Source: Azohydromonas lata NBRC 102462 (GTDB lineage: Bacteria; Pseudomonadota; Gammaproteobacteria; Burkholderiales; Burkholderiaceae_C). Taken from it: a stretch of 64,000 nucleotides of DNA. Below, one piece after another: positions 7,885 through 16,251 of this stretch (position 1 is its first letter; each line of letters begins with the position of its first letter). The notes under the pieces were generated by a model. The model saw nothing but the letters and a program-made list of their open reading frames with translations, had not been told where the DNA came from and made no database searches. A program made the translations under genes and the position numbers. The stretch is taken from assembly GCF_001571085.1 (NCBI RefSeq), contig NZ_BCTC01000007.1, forward strand, positions 49,992 to 113,991. The letters are read 5' to 3'.

Positions 7885-9366
7885 TCATCCTTTGCCCACC
7901 GGTACCGGGACGAACAGGCTCGCTTCCCCGCGGCGCACCAGCAGCGCCACGGAGCCGCCGGCCGGGGCCTGGGCCAGGCGCTGGAATTCCTCCAGGCTGG
8001 CAAAGCGCTGGCCGTTGACGGCCACGATCACATCGCCCTGCTGCAGCCCCGCGCGGGCCACGCCGGCCTGCAGCTCCTCCACCACCAGCCCGTAAGGCAC
8101 ACCCAGCGCGCGCCGCGCCGCCGCGGGCAGCTCGCTCACCGCGATGCCCAACTGCGTCGCCGCGGGCTTGGGCGCCGATCCCCGGGCCGGCTGCGCCGCC
8201 TGCGCCACCTGCGGATTCGGCGCCTGCGCCACCGTGGCCTTCACCGTGGCGGCGGCGCCGTTGCGCCAGACCTCCAGCGGCACTTCCGTGCCCGGCTTGG
8301 TCCCGGCCACCAGGCGCGGCAGCGTGGTGGCGTCGGCCACGGCCTGGCCGCCGAAGCTGAGGATCACGTCCCCCGGCACCAGCCCGGCGCGCGCCGCGGG
8401 GCTGTCCGGCTCCACGGCGGTGACGAGGGCGCCGCGCGCGCTGTCGAGCTTGAAGGACTGCGCCAGCGGCTCGCTCACCTCCTGGATGCCGATGCCCAGC
8501 CGCCCGCGCGTGACGCGGCCGCTGGCCTTGAGCTGCTGCGCGATCTCCATGGCCATGTCGATGGGAATCGCGAAGGAGATGCCCATGTAGCCGCCGGAGC
8601 GGCTGTAGATCTGCGAGTTGATGCCCACCACCTCGCCGCGCATGTTCAGCAGCGGCCCGCCGGAGTTGCCCGGGTTCACCGCCACATCGGTCTGGATGAA
8701 GGGCACGTAGGTCTCGTCCGGCAGCGATCGCTGCGTGGCGCTGACGATGCCGGCGGTGATGGTGTTGGCAAAGCCGAAGGGCGAGCCGATGGCCGCCACC
8801 CACTCGCCCGGCTGCAGTTGGGCCGAATGGCCGATGGGGGCCACGGGCAGGTTGGGCGCTTCCACCTTGAGCAGCGCCACGTCGGTGAGGGCGTCGCTGC
8901 CCACCACGCGGGCCTTGTACTCGCGCTTGGAGTCGGCCAGGCGCACGGTGACCTCTTCGGCGTCGGCCACCACGTGGGCGTTGGTGAGGATGTGGCCCTC
9001 GCCGTCGATGACGAAGCCGGAGCCTATGCCTTGCGCCTGCTGGGGTGGCTGCTGGCCCGGCGGCGGCATGAAGCGCCTGAAAAACTCCGACAGCGGATCG
9101 CCCGGCGGCAGCGCCATCCCGGGCTGCGGCCGGGCCGTCTGCACCGTGGTGACGTTGACCACCGCGGGCCCAACCCGCTTGACCAGCGCCGTGAAGTCGT
9201 TGGAGCCCGCCGGCAGCGGCGCGATGGCCGAGGCCGATGCGCCGGGCGGCACCGCCGCGGGCGCCGAGGCGGAAGCAGCCACCGGGGCCTCGGTGTTGGA
9301 GCGCGGGCCGCAGCCGGCCAGGGCGGCGGCGATCAGCAGCGAGACAGGGGCAATGCGCGGCTTCAT
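7885..9366 (-). CDS. HtrA/DegP-family periplasmic serine endoprotease, lipoprotein
   Basis: A 493-residue Do-family protease for envelope quality control. It has a lipoprotein signal (LAGC, Cys19), so it is probably membrane-anchored rather than free in the periplasm. The trypsin-like domain carries the triad His131 (ILTNAHVV), Asp162 (TDVALLKV) and Ser235 (GNSGGPL). Two PDZ domains follow (about 285-375 and 405-485). A Pro/Gln-rich LA-loop-like segment lies near residues 85-112. The gene is monocistronic, with convergent and divergent neighbours. MucD or DegP would be reasonable names, but paralogue identity cannot be settled here. Confidence 0.93.
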   Translation of the reverse strand: MKPRIAPVSLLIAAALAGCGPRSNTEAPVAASASAPAAVPPGASASAIAPLPAGSNDFTALVKRVGPAVVNVTTVQTARPQPGMALPPGDPLSEFFRRFMPPPGQQPPQQAQGIGSGFVIDGEGHILTNAHVVADAEEVTVRLADSKREYKARVVGSDALTDVALLKVEAPNLPVAPIGHSAQLQPGEWVAAIGSPFGFANTITAGIVSATQRSLPDETYVPFIQTDVAVNPGNSGGPLLNMRGEVVGINSQIYSRSGGYMGISFAIPIDMAMEIAQQLKASGRVTRGRLGIGIQEVSEPLAQSFKLDSARGALVTAVEPDSPAARAGLVPGDVILSFGGQAVADATTLPRLVAGTKPGTEVPLEVWRNGAAATVKATVAQAPNPQVAQAAQPARGSAPKPAATQLGIAVSELPAAARRALGVPYGLVVEELQAGVARAGLQQGDVIVAVNGQRFASLEEFQRLAQAPAGGSVALLVRRGEASLFVPVPVGKG

Positions 9367-9594
9367 GACGGCCTCGTTCAGTCGGTGATGCGCCCGGGGA
9401 TGGCAAGGGGTGTGCCCTGGCGCCGGGGCTGCGCCGCGCGGGAGCCCTGCCGGGAACGGGCCGTCCCTGCGTCCTGGGGGAGCCGTGCCGGGTGGCCTGT
9501 GCGCGCGACGGCGGGAGGATGGCGGGCGAGCCTTGTCCCGGCGGGTGTGCGGGTTGCCCGTGGGATAGGGCCGCGATCAACCGCCGGGAGGCCC

Positions 9595-9999
9595 ATGGAC
9601 CTTTACATCGCACCGCTCAGACGCGCCGTGGAACAACTGGATGAGGGTTTGCGGCGCAGCCTGCTCGACCCGGGCGACCTGCTCATACGCGACGGGCTCA
9701 TCCACCGCTTCGAATTCACCTACGACCTCGCCCTCAAGGCCTTGCACCGCTGCCTCGCGCTGGCGTCGGCTCAACCCCAAGACGTGGCGGCGATGAGCAT
9801 GGAATCGCTGGTGACCTTGGGCCACGAGCAGGCGCTGCTGTTGGGCGGCTGGCCGGTGTGGCGCACCTGGAGCGACCTGCGCGCCCACACCGGCCACACC
9901 GACGAGGAGCCCATGGGCCCGGAAGTGGTGGCCGCCGTGCCGCGCTTCCTGGACGAGGTGCGCCACCTGCAGCGGCGGCTGGCGGGGCGGGTGGTGTGA
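9595..9999 (+). CDS. HI0074-like nucleotidyltransferase substrate-binding (HEPN-type) protein, orphan
   Basis: A 134-residue helical protein resembling HI0074. It contains the family block HRFEFTYDLALKALHRCL (about residues 38-55) and a later RAHTGHTDEE segment that carries the HEPN R-x4-H motif. The ATG at 9595 has GGGAG 4 bases upstream; the longer upstream frame is a shadow. HI0074 proteins normally pair with a small MNT nucleotidyltransferase (HI0073 type), and HEPN-MNT pairs can act as toxin-antitoxin systems. No MNT gene is adjacent: the flanks are htrA-like and DUF4148 genes. Either the partner is elsewhere or this is a solitary HEPN protein. Confidence 0.75.
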   Translation: MDLYIAPLRRAVEQLDEGLRRSLLDPGDLLIRDGLIHRFEFTYDLALKALHRCLALASAQPQDVAAMSMESLVTLGHEQALLLGGWPVWRTWSDLRAHTGHTDEEPMGPEVVAAVPRFLDEVRHLQRRLAGRVV

Positions 10000-10003
10000 G
10001 GGC

Positions 10004-10429
10004 TCAGCGCCGCGCCATGACGTCCATCGGCGCCGCGGGCGAGATGAAAGGCGCGGGGGCCGAGTCATACCCGCGTCGGTACGCGTTGCCGCTCGTATAA
10101 AAAACCTCGCCACGCGCGATGGCCTCGGCCAGCTCGGCTTTCACCTGCTCGCGTGTCTTGCTGCCGGAGGCGGCCAGCGGCCCGGGAGCGGATTCGTGGT
10201 GGAACGGGTACGTAAAGGACGGCCGCACGCCGCTGTTGTTCACCTCGCCCCGTGCCACGGCCTCGGCCAGCTCGGCCTTCACCTGCTCGCGCGTCTTGGC
10301 GGTGCTGCCGGCCAACGGCGGCACGGCGGATTCGCGGTAGTAGCTCGACAGCTCCGCGGCCTGCGTGTTGAAGGACAGCAGTGCGGCGGCGGTGGCGGCC
10401 AGGACGGTGGTGATCAGCGTGGCTTTCAT
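10004..10429 (-). CDS. Secreted DUF4148 protein with two modules
   Basis: A 141-residue exported protein: signal peptide about 1-23 (ending TQA), then two copies of the DUF4148 module, each reading KTREQVKAELAEAxARGEV (about 47-64 and 88-105). DUF4148 proteins are abundant in Burkholderiales and their function is unknown. The ATG at 10427-10429 follows an AGAGG ribosome site. It is divergent from trkA across a 268-base region that holds phased GGTCAC repeats. Confidence 0.82.
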   Translation of the reverse strand: MKATLITTVLAATAAALLSFNTQAAELSSYYRESAVPPLAGSTAKTREQVKAELAEAVARGEVNNSGVRPSFTYPFHHESAPGPLAASGSKTREQVKAELAEAIARGEVFYTSGNAYRRGYDSAPAPFISPAAPMDVMARR

Positions 10430-10526
10430 GGCGGACCTCTCCAAGGAGTGACGACAGGGTCCAGCGCCGTGGTTTCGTTTCAAGAGTGAATGTCCCGGGC
10501 TGGTGAAATGAAGTTTGGGCGCCGGG

Positions 10527-10565
10527 GGTCACGGGGGATTCAAGGAAAGGTCACCGTTTGGTCAC
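10527..10565. promoter_or_regulatory. Three helically phased GGTCAC direct repeats (candidate operator)
   Basis: GGTCAC occurs at 10527-10532, 10549-10554 and 10560-10565, with starts separated by 22 and 11 bases, that is two turns and one turn of the helix. Another GGTCAC lies at 10633 (out of phase), and a 13-base palindrome CATCACCGTGATG is at 10644-10656. Direct repeats with 11-base period are typical binding sites of OmpR/PhoB-type response regulators. They lie between the divergent DUF4148 gene and trkA. The regulator is unknown. Confidence 0.4.
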
Positions 10566-10697
10566 GGTTTCTCATTGGTTGGGGGGTGCGAGAAGGGCCT
10601 CGCGCCAGCCTTTGGGCCGGGCGCCAACACGAGGTCACGTTTGCATCACCGTGATGGGCCATGCCGGGCTCCAAGCCGGGCGAAGATGCGCGCCGCC

Positions 10698-12179
10698 ATG
10701 AACATCGTCATCCTGGGTGCCGGACGCGTGGGAGAAAGCGTCGCCGAAATCCTCGCCTCGGAGGCCAACGACATCACCGTCGTGGACACCGACCCGGCGC
10801 GGCTGTCGCTGTTGCAGGACCGCTTCGACCTGCGCGGCGTGGCCGGCAACGGCGTGCAGCCCTCGGTGCTGCGGGACGCGGGCCTGGCCGACGCCGACCT
10901 CTTCATCGCCTGCGCGCAGCTCGACGAGACCAACCTCGTGGCCTGCAAGCTCGCCCGCCAGCTCTTTACCGTGCCCACCACCATCGCGCGGCTGCGCAGT
11001 CCCGAGTTCTCCGAAGGCACGGCGCTCACCGCGGGGCCGGAAGGCTTCGGCGTGGACCGCGTCATCTGCCCCGAGGAATCGGTGATGCGCACCATCTGGC
11101 AGCTCATCAAGTACCCCGAGGCACTGCAGGTGCTGGAGCTGGCGCAGGGCCTGCTGAGCCTGGTGGCCGTGCGCGCCGTGGCCGGCGGCCCGCTGGTGCG
11201 CCACCGGCTGGAGGACATCCCGCGCCTGGCGCCGCAGGCCGACATGCGCGTGGTGGCGATCTACCGGCAGGACAAGCCGGTGGCCGACGTCTGCGGCAAC
11301 ACCTGCATAGAGCCCGGCGACGAGGTGTTCGTCCTCAGCCGCACCGGGCAGCTGCGCGCCGTGCTGGGCGCGCTGCGCGAGCGCGACCGGCCCGTGCGCC
11401 GCGTCATGATCGCCGGCGGCGGCCGCGTGGGCCTGCGCCTGGCGCGGCAGCTTCGCGGGGAGGTGCAGGTCAAGATCGTCGAGGTCAGCCGCTCGCGCTG
11501 CGACTACCTGGCCACGCAACTGCCCGGCGACGTGCTCATCCTCAACGGCGACTCCACCGACGAGGAGCTCATGGGCGACGAGAACGTGCAGGACATGGAC
11601 CTCTTCCTGGCCCTCACCAGCGACGACGAGGACAACATCATGGCCTGCCTGCTGGCCAAGCGCATGGGCGCGCGCCACGTGCTCGCGCTCATCAACCGCC
11701 GCGCCTACGCCGACCTGGTGCAGGGCACGACCATAGACATCGCGCTGTCGCCGGCACAGGCCGTCATCGGCGAGCTGCTGGCGCACGTGCGCTGGGGCAA
11801 CGTGGAGGCGGTGCATTCGCTGCGCCATGGCACGGCCGAGGTGCTGGAGGCCGTGGTCAGCGGCGACCAGGCCACCAGCCGCCTCGTGGGCCGGCGCATA
11901 GAGCAGATCCCGCTGCCTGCGGGCGCGCAGATCGGCGCCATCGTCCGTGGCCTGCCGCCGCGCGGCGAGGCCGAGCCCGCCACGCCGCGCGGGCGGCGCG
12001 GCATGCTGGCGCTGCGCGAACGCCGCGCCGCCGGTGCCGACTTGGGCGGCGCCCAAGTGCTCATCGCCCACCACGACACCCTGGTGCAGGCCGGCGACCA
12101 CCTCATCGTCTTCCTGCCCAACAAGAAGCAGGTGCGCGAGGTGCAGCGGCTGTTCCAGGTCTCGGCCCTCTTCATCTAG
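10698..12179 (+). CDS. trkA: Trk potassium uptake system NAD-binding subunit TrkA
   Basis: Cytoplasmic regulatory subunit that gates the TrkH potassium channel. The 493 residues contain two RCK (TrkA_N plus TrkA_C) units: the first GxGxxG is ILGAGRVG at residues 5-12, the second IAGGGRVG near residue 240, each followed by a TrkA_C domain. The last TrkA_C domain carries a basic, Arg-rich insertion of about 30 residues (PATPRGRRGMLALRERRAAG) absent from the textbook protein. The ATG at 10698 gives MNIVILGAGRVG, the usual start; an ATG four codons upstream is possible. trkH follows after 17 bases, so the two form an operon. Confidence 0.94.
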   Translation: MNIVILGAGRVGESVAEILASEANDITVVDTDPARLSLLQDRFDLRGVAGNGVQPSVLRDAGLADADLFIACAQLDETNLVACKLARQLFTVPTTIARLRSPEFSEGTALTAGPEGFGVDRVICPEESVMRTIWQLIKYPEALQVLELAQGLLSLVAVRAVAGGPLVRHRLEDIPRLAPQADMRVVAIYRQDKPVADVCGNTCIEPGDEVFVLSRTGQLRAVLGALRERDRPVRRVMIAGGGRVGLRLARQLRGEVQVKIVEVSRSRCDYLATQLPGDVLILNGDSTDEELMGDENVQDMDLFLALTSDDEDNIMACLLAKRMGARHVLALINRRAYADLVQGTTIDIALSPAQAVIGELLAHVRWGNVEAVHSLRHGTAEVLEAVVSGDQATSRLVGRRIEQIPLPAGAQIGAIVRGLPPRGEAEPATPRGRRGMLALRERRAAGADLGGAQVLIAHHDTLVQAGDHLIVFLPNKKQVREVQRLFQVSALFI

Positions 12180-12196
12180 CGCCCGGGGACGCGCCC

Positions 12197-13654
12197 TTGC
12201 GAAGCCTGCTGCCCGTCCTGGCCGTGCTCGGCGGCATCGTCATGCTGTTCGCCGCCACCATGCTGGTGCCGCTGGCCTTTGCCTTCCTGGGCGGCGACGC
12301 GGCGCTCTACGCCTACGACGGCGCCATCGCCATCACGTTCACGAGCGGCCTGGCCCTGTACCTGCTCGGCCGCCGCTCCCGCCGCGAGCTGCAGCCGCGC
12401 GACGGCTTCCTGCTCGTGAGCCTGGTGTGGACGGTGCTGCCGGTGTTCGGCGCGCTGCCGCTGCTCTTCCACATCGAGGGCCTTTCGTTCACCGATGCCT
12501 ACTTCGAGGCGGCGTCCGGCCTGACCACCACCGGCGCCACGGTGCTCACTGGGTTGGAGCGGCTGCCGCTGTCCATCAACGTCTGGCGCTGCCTGATGGT
12601 GTTCATCGGCGGCATGGGCATCCTGGTGCTGGCCGTGGCCATCCTGCCGCTGCTGGGTGTGGGCGGCTCGCAGCTCTTCAAGGCCGAGACGCCGGGGCCC
12701 ATGAAGGACCAGAAGCTCACGCCGCGCATCGCCGAGACGGCGCGCGGGCTGTGGACCATCTACTTCGTGATGGCGCTGGCCTGCTTCCTGGCCTACCGGC
12801 TGGCCGGCATGAGCTGGGCCGACGCCTTCATGCACATGTGCACCACCGTGAGCCTGGGCGGCTTCGCGGCCTACGACGCGAGCTTCGGCGCCTTCGACTC
12901 GCCGGCCATCGAACTGGTCGCGACCGTCTTCATGCTGCTGGCCGGCATCAACTTCGCGCTGTACTTCGTCGCCTGGCGCCGGCGCAGCCTGCGCGGGCTG
13001 TGGCGCGACCTGGAGGCGCGGGTGTACCTCGCCCTGCTGGCCGCGGCGGTGGCCGGGTTGACGCTGTACCTGATGGCGCACCGCGTGTACCCGGACTTGG
13101 GCCAGACGCTGCGCCACACGGCCTTCCACGTCGTCTCCATCGCCACGACCACCGGCTTTGCCACGCGCGACTACGCGCAGTGGCCGCCGTTCGCACCGCT
13201 GCTGCTGCTGTTCCTGTCCTGCTTCACCTGCTGCGCGGGCTCCACGGGCGGAGGCATCAAGCTCATCCGCTCGCTGCTGCTGATGAAGAGCGCGCAGCGC
13301 GAGTTCAAGCGCCTGGTGCATCCGCGTGCGGTGGTGCCCATCACCTTGGGCGGCGCGGCCGTCGATGCCAACGTGCTGCAGTCGGTGCTGGCCTTCATGC
13401 TGGTCTATGGCGCGGTGATGGTGGGCGCCACGCTGCTGCTGCTGTTCTCCGGGCTGGAGGTGGTGACGGCCTTCACCGCGGTGCTCTCCAGCCTCAACAA
13501 CACGGGGCCCGGGCTGGGCTTGGTGGGCCCGGCGGGCACGTTTCAGCCGCTGACGGATTTCCAGGTCTGGGTCTGCACCACCGCCATGCTGCTTGGGCGG
13601 CTGGAATTGTTTTCGATACTGGTGCTGTTCACGGCCGCCTTCTGGCGGAAATAG
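12197..13654 (+). CDS. trkH: Trk potassium uptake channel subunit TrkH
   Basis: Integral membrane K+ channel subunit, 485 residues, close to the usual 483. It has repeated M1-P-M2 units with selectivity-filter-like stretches: ASGLTTTGATVL, TTVSLGGFA, SIATTTGFATRDYAQWP and SLNNTGPGLG. CCAGSTGGGIKLIR is also present and is typical of TrkH. The start is a TTG at 12197, preceded by GGGGAC; it restores full family length, and the next in-frame ATG (12242) would remove the first half of the first helix. It is co-transcribed with trkA. Confidence 0.92.
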   Translation: MRSLLPVLAVLGGIVMLFAATMLVPLAFAFLGGDAALYAYDGAIAITFTSGLALYLLGRRSRRELQPRDGFLLVSLVWTVLPVFGALPLLFHIEGLSFTDAYFEAASGLTTTGATVLTGLERLPLSINVWRCLMVFIGGMGILVLAVAILPLLGVGGSQLFKAETPGPMKDQKLTPRIAETARGLWTIYFVMALACFLAYRLAGMSWADAFMHMCTTVSLGGFAAYDASFGAFDSPAIELVATVFMLLAGINFALYFVAWRRRSLRGLWRDLEARVYLALLAAAVAGLTLYLMAHRVYPDLGQTLRHTAFHVVSIATTTGFATRDYAQWPPFAPLLLLFLSCFTCCAGSTGGGIKLIRSLLLMKSAQREFKRLVHPRAVVPITLGGAAVDANVLQSVLAFMLVYGAVMVGATLLLLFSGLEVVTAFTAVLSSLNNTGPGLGLVGPAGTFQPLTDFQVWVCTTAMLLGRLELFSILVLFTAAFWRK

Positions 13655-13693
13655 GCCCGGGCCCCGCATGGCGGCGGGACCGGTATTTACGCC

Positions 13694-15874
13694 TCATGGC
13701 AGCAGCCCATGGCAGTTGGGAGCGCACAATTGCGCGATCTTCTGCGCCGGCCATGACAAATGGCCGGTATCAAGATGCTTCTCCGCAAAACAGTTGGCAG
13801 GCACGGGCCTGCCTTTGAAATAACCCTGCATCTCATCGCACCCCATATTCTGGAGCACCTTGTACTCTTCCTCGGTTTCAACGCCCTCGGCCACGACCTT
13901 CAACTTGAGAGAGCCTGCCAGCAGAACAATCGCCTTGACTATCGAATGGTTCTCGTGGTCCGAAGATATATTGCGGACAAAACTCTTGTCGACCTTCAGC
14001 GTGTCCAAGGGCAGGCGCTTGAGATGGCTCAGGCTGGAGTAGCCGGTGCCAAAATCATCTATGGAGATGCGCACTCCGATATTCTTGAGTTTCTGCAGAA
14101 CTGCCATGGAATGCTCGACCTTGCGCATCATGCCGCTCTCGGTAATCTCGATTTCGAGAAGCTCGGGCGCCAAGCCGGTTTGTTCCAGCACGGTTGCGAC
14201 CTGATGGACCAAATCGTCCCGTTCAAGCTGCATGGGGGAGACGTTGATGGCCACCGAGATGGGCGGATATCCGGCATTTTGCCAATCACGGCTTTGACGG
14301 CAGGCCGTCTGCAATACCCATTCGCCTATGCCCCCTATCAGGCCAGCCTCTTCCGCCATGGGAATGAATTCAATCGGGCTCACCAGGCCGCGCTTGGGAT
14401 GGCGCCAGCGTATCAGCGCCTCCGCGCCCACCATCCGGCCGGTGCGCAAATCGTACTTGGGCTGGTAATGCAGCAGCATTTCCTGGTTTTCGACCGCGCG
14501 CCGCAGGCTGGAAACCATTTCAAGGCCATCGGTGACGACGCCGTTCGAGTTTTCAGAGAAATACTGGGAGTTGTTGCGCCCAAGCCGCTTGGCCTCGAAC
14601 ATGGCGGCGTCCGCATGCTTGAGCAGCGCGGTGGAGTCGGTGCCATGGGCGGGAAACATGCTGATGCCGACGCTGCAGGTCACCTGGACTTCCATGCCGT
14701 TGACGCTCCAGGGCTTGGCCACATCGGCCAGCACGCGCTGCACGGTGCTCTCGACGGACTTGTCATTGCTCTGGTTGACGAGCACCAGCACGAATTCATC
14801 CCCGCCGAGACGGGCCACGGTATCGCTTTCGCGCACGCAATGCCTGAGGCGCTCGGCAATGGTGAGCAGCAGCTCGTCCCCCACCTGATGGCCCAGGCTG
14901 TCGTTGATGTACTTGAATTTGTCCAGGTCCAGGAAAACCGTCGCCACACATTTGCCTTCCCGCCGCGCCCGCTCGATGGACTGGTCCAGGCGTTCCTGCA
15001 ACAGCGCCCGATTCGCCAGTTTCGTCAAGGGATCGTGGGTGGCCTGGAAACGGATCTTCGCCTCGTTGGCTTTTCTCTGCGTGATATCTTCGACCGTGCC
15101 TTCGTAAAACAAAAAATTGCCGGCCTCGTTGCGTACCGCGCGGGCATTTTCAGAAATCCAGATGACGGACCCATCTTTTCTGTAGACGCGCGATTCGAAA
15201 TTGGAAACGATGCCGTGCTCGTCCATGATTTTCATGAATTCGAGCCGGCGCCCGTTGTCCACGTAAAGTTGCGACCCTATATCGCGCAGGTTGCCGATCA
15301 ACTGGCTGGGAGAGTCGTATCCATACGTGCGCGCCAGGGCAGGATTGACGGCCAGGTAACCCTGCTCCAGGGTGGATTGGTAAATGCCTTCGACGGCATT
15401 TTCAAAAATGCTGCGATAGCGGCGTTCGGCTTCCAGCAGATCTTCGTCGGCCTTTTTCCGCTTGGTGATGTCCTGAATGATGCCTTCAAGTATGGAAATG
15501 CCCTGGTCGCCGCGCTTCACCGCGGTGCCGCGGTCGGAAACCCAGCGAATATCACCGTCCTTGCGGAGGATGCGGTATTCGATATCGTAGCGCCGGCTGT
15601 TTTCAAGTGACGTTTGAATGGCCTGCTCAACGCCGTCGCGATCATCCGGGTGGATGATGTCATAGAAGGCAATGGCTTTTTCACCAAGCAATTCAGCCGG
15701 CAGGTGGCCGGTCAGCGCCAGGCTGCCCTGACTGACGAATTCCATGGTCCATGCCTTGTCGGCAAGGCAGCGATAAACCATGCCATCAATATTGGCCAGC
15801 AATGCTTCGAGCGAGTGAATGCCCATGATGGGCTGCTTGCTCGTTGCGGCGGTATCGATGATTGGATTTGCCAT
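13694..15874 (-). CDS. PAS-PAS-GGDEF-EAL cyclic-di-GMP turnover protein
   Basis: A roughly 726-residue cytoplasmic signalling protein. In order: PAS domain (about 20-145), PAS/PAC domain (about 150-275), GGDEF (about 285-445) and EAL (about 460-710). The diguanylate cyclase site ARLGGDEF is intact, with an RESD I-site five residues upstream, so feedback inhibition is possible. The EAL site is also intact (GAEALIRW, IDDFGTGYSS, LKVDKSF), so both activities may be present. No membrane helix is seen, so sensing is probably cytosolic. A GTG 12 bases upstream is an alternative start. Visibly lower GC and different codon choice from the neighbours suggest possible later acquisition. Confidence 0.92.
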   Translation of the reverse strand: MANPIIDTAATSKQPIMGIHSLEALLANIDGMVYRCLADKAWTMEFVSQGSLALTGHLPAELLGEKAIAFYDIIHPDDRDGVEQAIQTSLENSRRYDIEYRILRKDGDIRWVSDRGTAVKRGDQGISILEGIIQDITKRKKADEDLLEAERRYRSIFENAVEGIYQSTLEQGYLAVNPALARTYGYDSPSQLIGNLRDIGSQLYVDNGRRLEFMKIMDEHGIVSNFESRVYRKDGSVIWISENARAVRNEAGNFLFYEGTVEDITQRKANEAKIRFQATHDPLTKLANRALLQERLDQSIERARREGKCVATVFLDLDKFKYINDSLGHQVGDELLLTIAERLRHCVRESDTVARLGGDEFVLVLVNQSNDKSVESTVQRVLADVAKPWSVNGMEVQVTCSVGISMFPAHGTDSTALLKHADAAMFEAKRLGRNNSQYFSENSNGVVTDGLEMVSSLRRAVENQEMLLHYQPKYDLRTGRMVGAEALIRWRHPKRGLVSPIEFIPMAEEAGLIGGIGEWVLQTACRQSRDWQNAGYPPISVAINVSPMQLERDDLVHQVATVLEQTGLAPELLEIEITESGMMRKVEHSMAVLQKLKNIGVRISIDDFGTGYSSLSHLKRLPLDTLKVDKSFVRNISSDHENHSIVKAIVLLAGSLKLKVVAEGVETEEEYKVLQNMGCDEMQGYFKGRPVPANCFAEKHLDTGHLSWPAQKIAQLCAPNCHGLLP

Positions 15875-16251
15875 GGTGCGCGTCACTCAACGTTCTTCAA
15901 AAGGTGCCCTGGCGCCAGTGTGCTTCAATGTTTTTTTCTGGAATGGCCAACGCAAGTGGCGTGCCTTGCAGCGCACGGCGGATACGGACTGAAACAGGTG
16001 CAATCTTCGCTGCGCTGTCCCGGTGACGGTGCGCAAGAGGGCAAACCCTGTAACTTGCGCACCGATTTGGGTGCACGGATTGTGCGGAGCACGCTGTCCG
16101 GATGGACAGGTTTTGGCTATTTGGCGCAGCCGGTCTCGAAAGCGTTTGGTTGTCTGTGCAAAAGGGGACCGATTGGGCCGGGCATGAAGCAGGAGTATTG
16201 GAAATATCCGGCCTGCAAACTTCCGCGGTATTTCGTTGTGCCCGGCAAATC
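15875..16251. other. 377-base gap without a recognisable gene
   Basis: Lies upstream of the GGDEF/EAL gene and downstream of the alpha/beta hydrolase. It is less GC-rich than the flanks. A short dyad GCACC-n6-GGTGC sits at about 16059-16074. It resembles an NtrC site but has one base too many in the spacer. No convincing open frame, tRNA or terminator was seen. It presumably contains the promoter of the c-di-GMP gene. Confidence 0.45.

Noticed and set aside
16059..16074. NtrC-like dyad GCACC-n6-GGTGC
   Set aside because: The spacer is one base longer than the NtrC consensus and no sigma-54 promoter with correct GG-n10-GC spacing was found near it.
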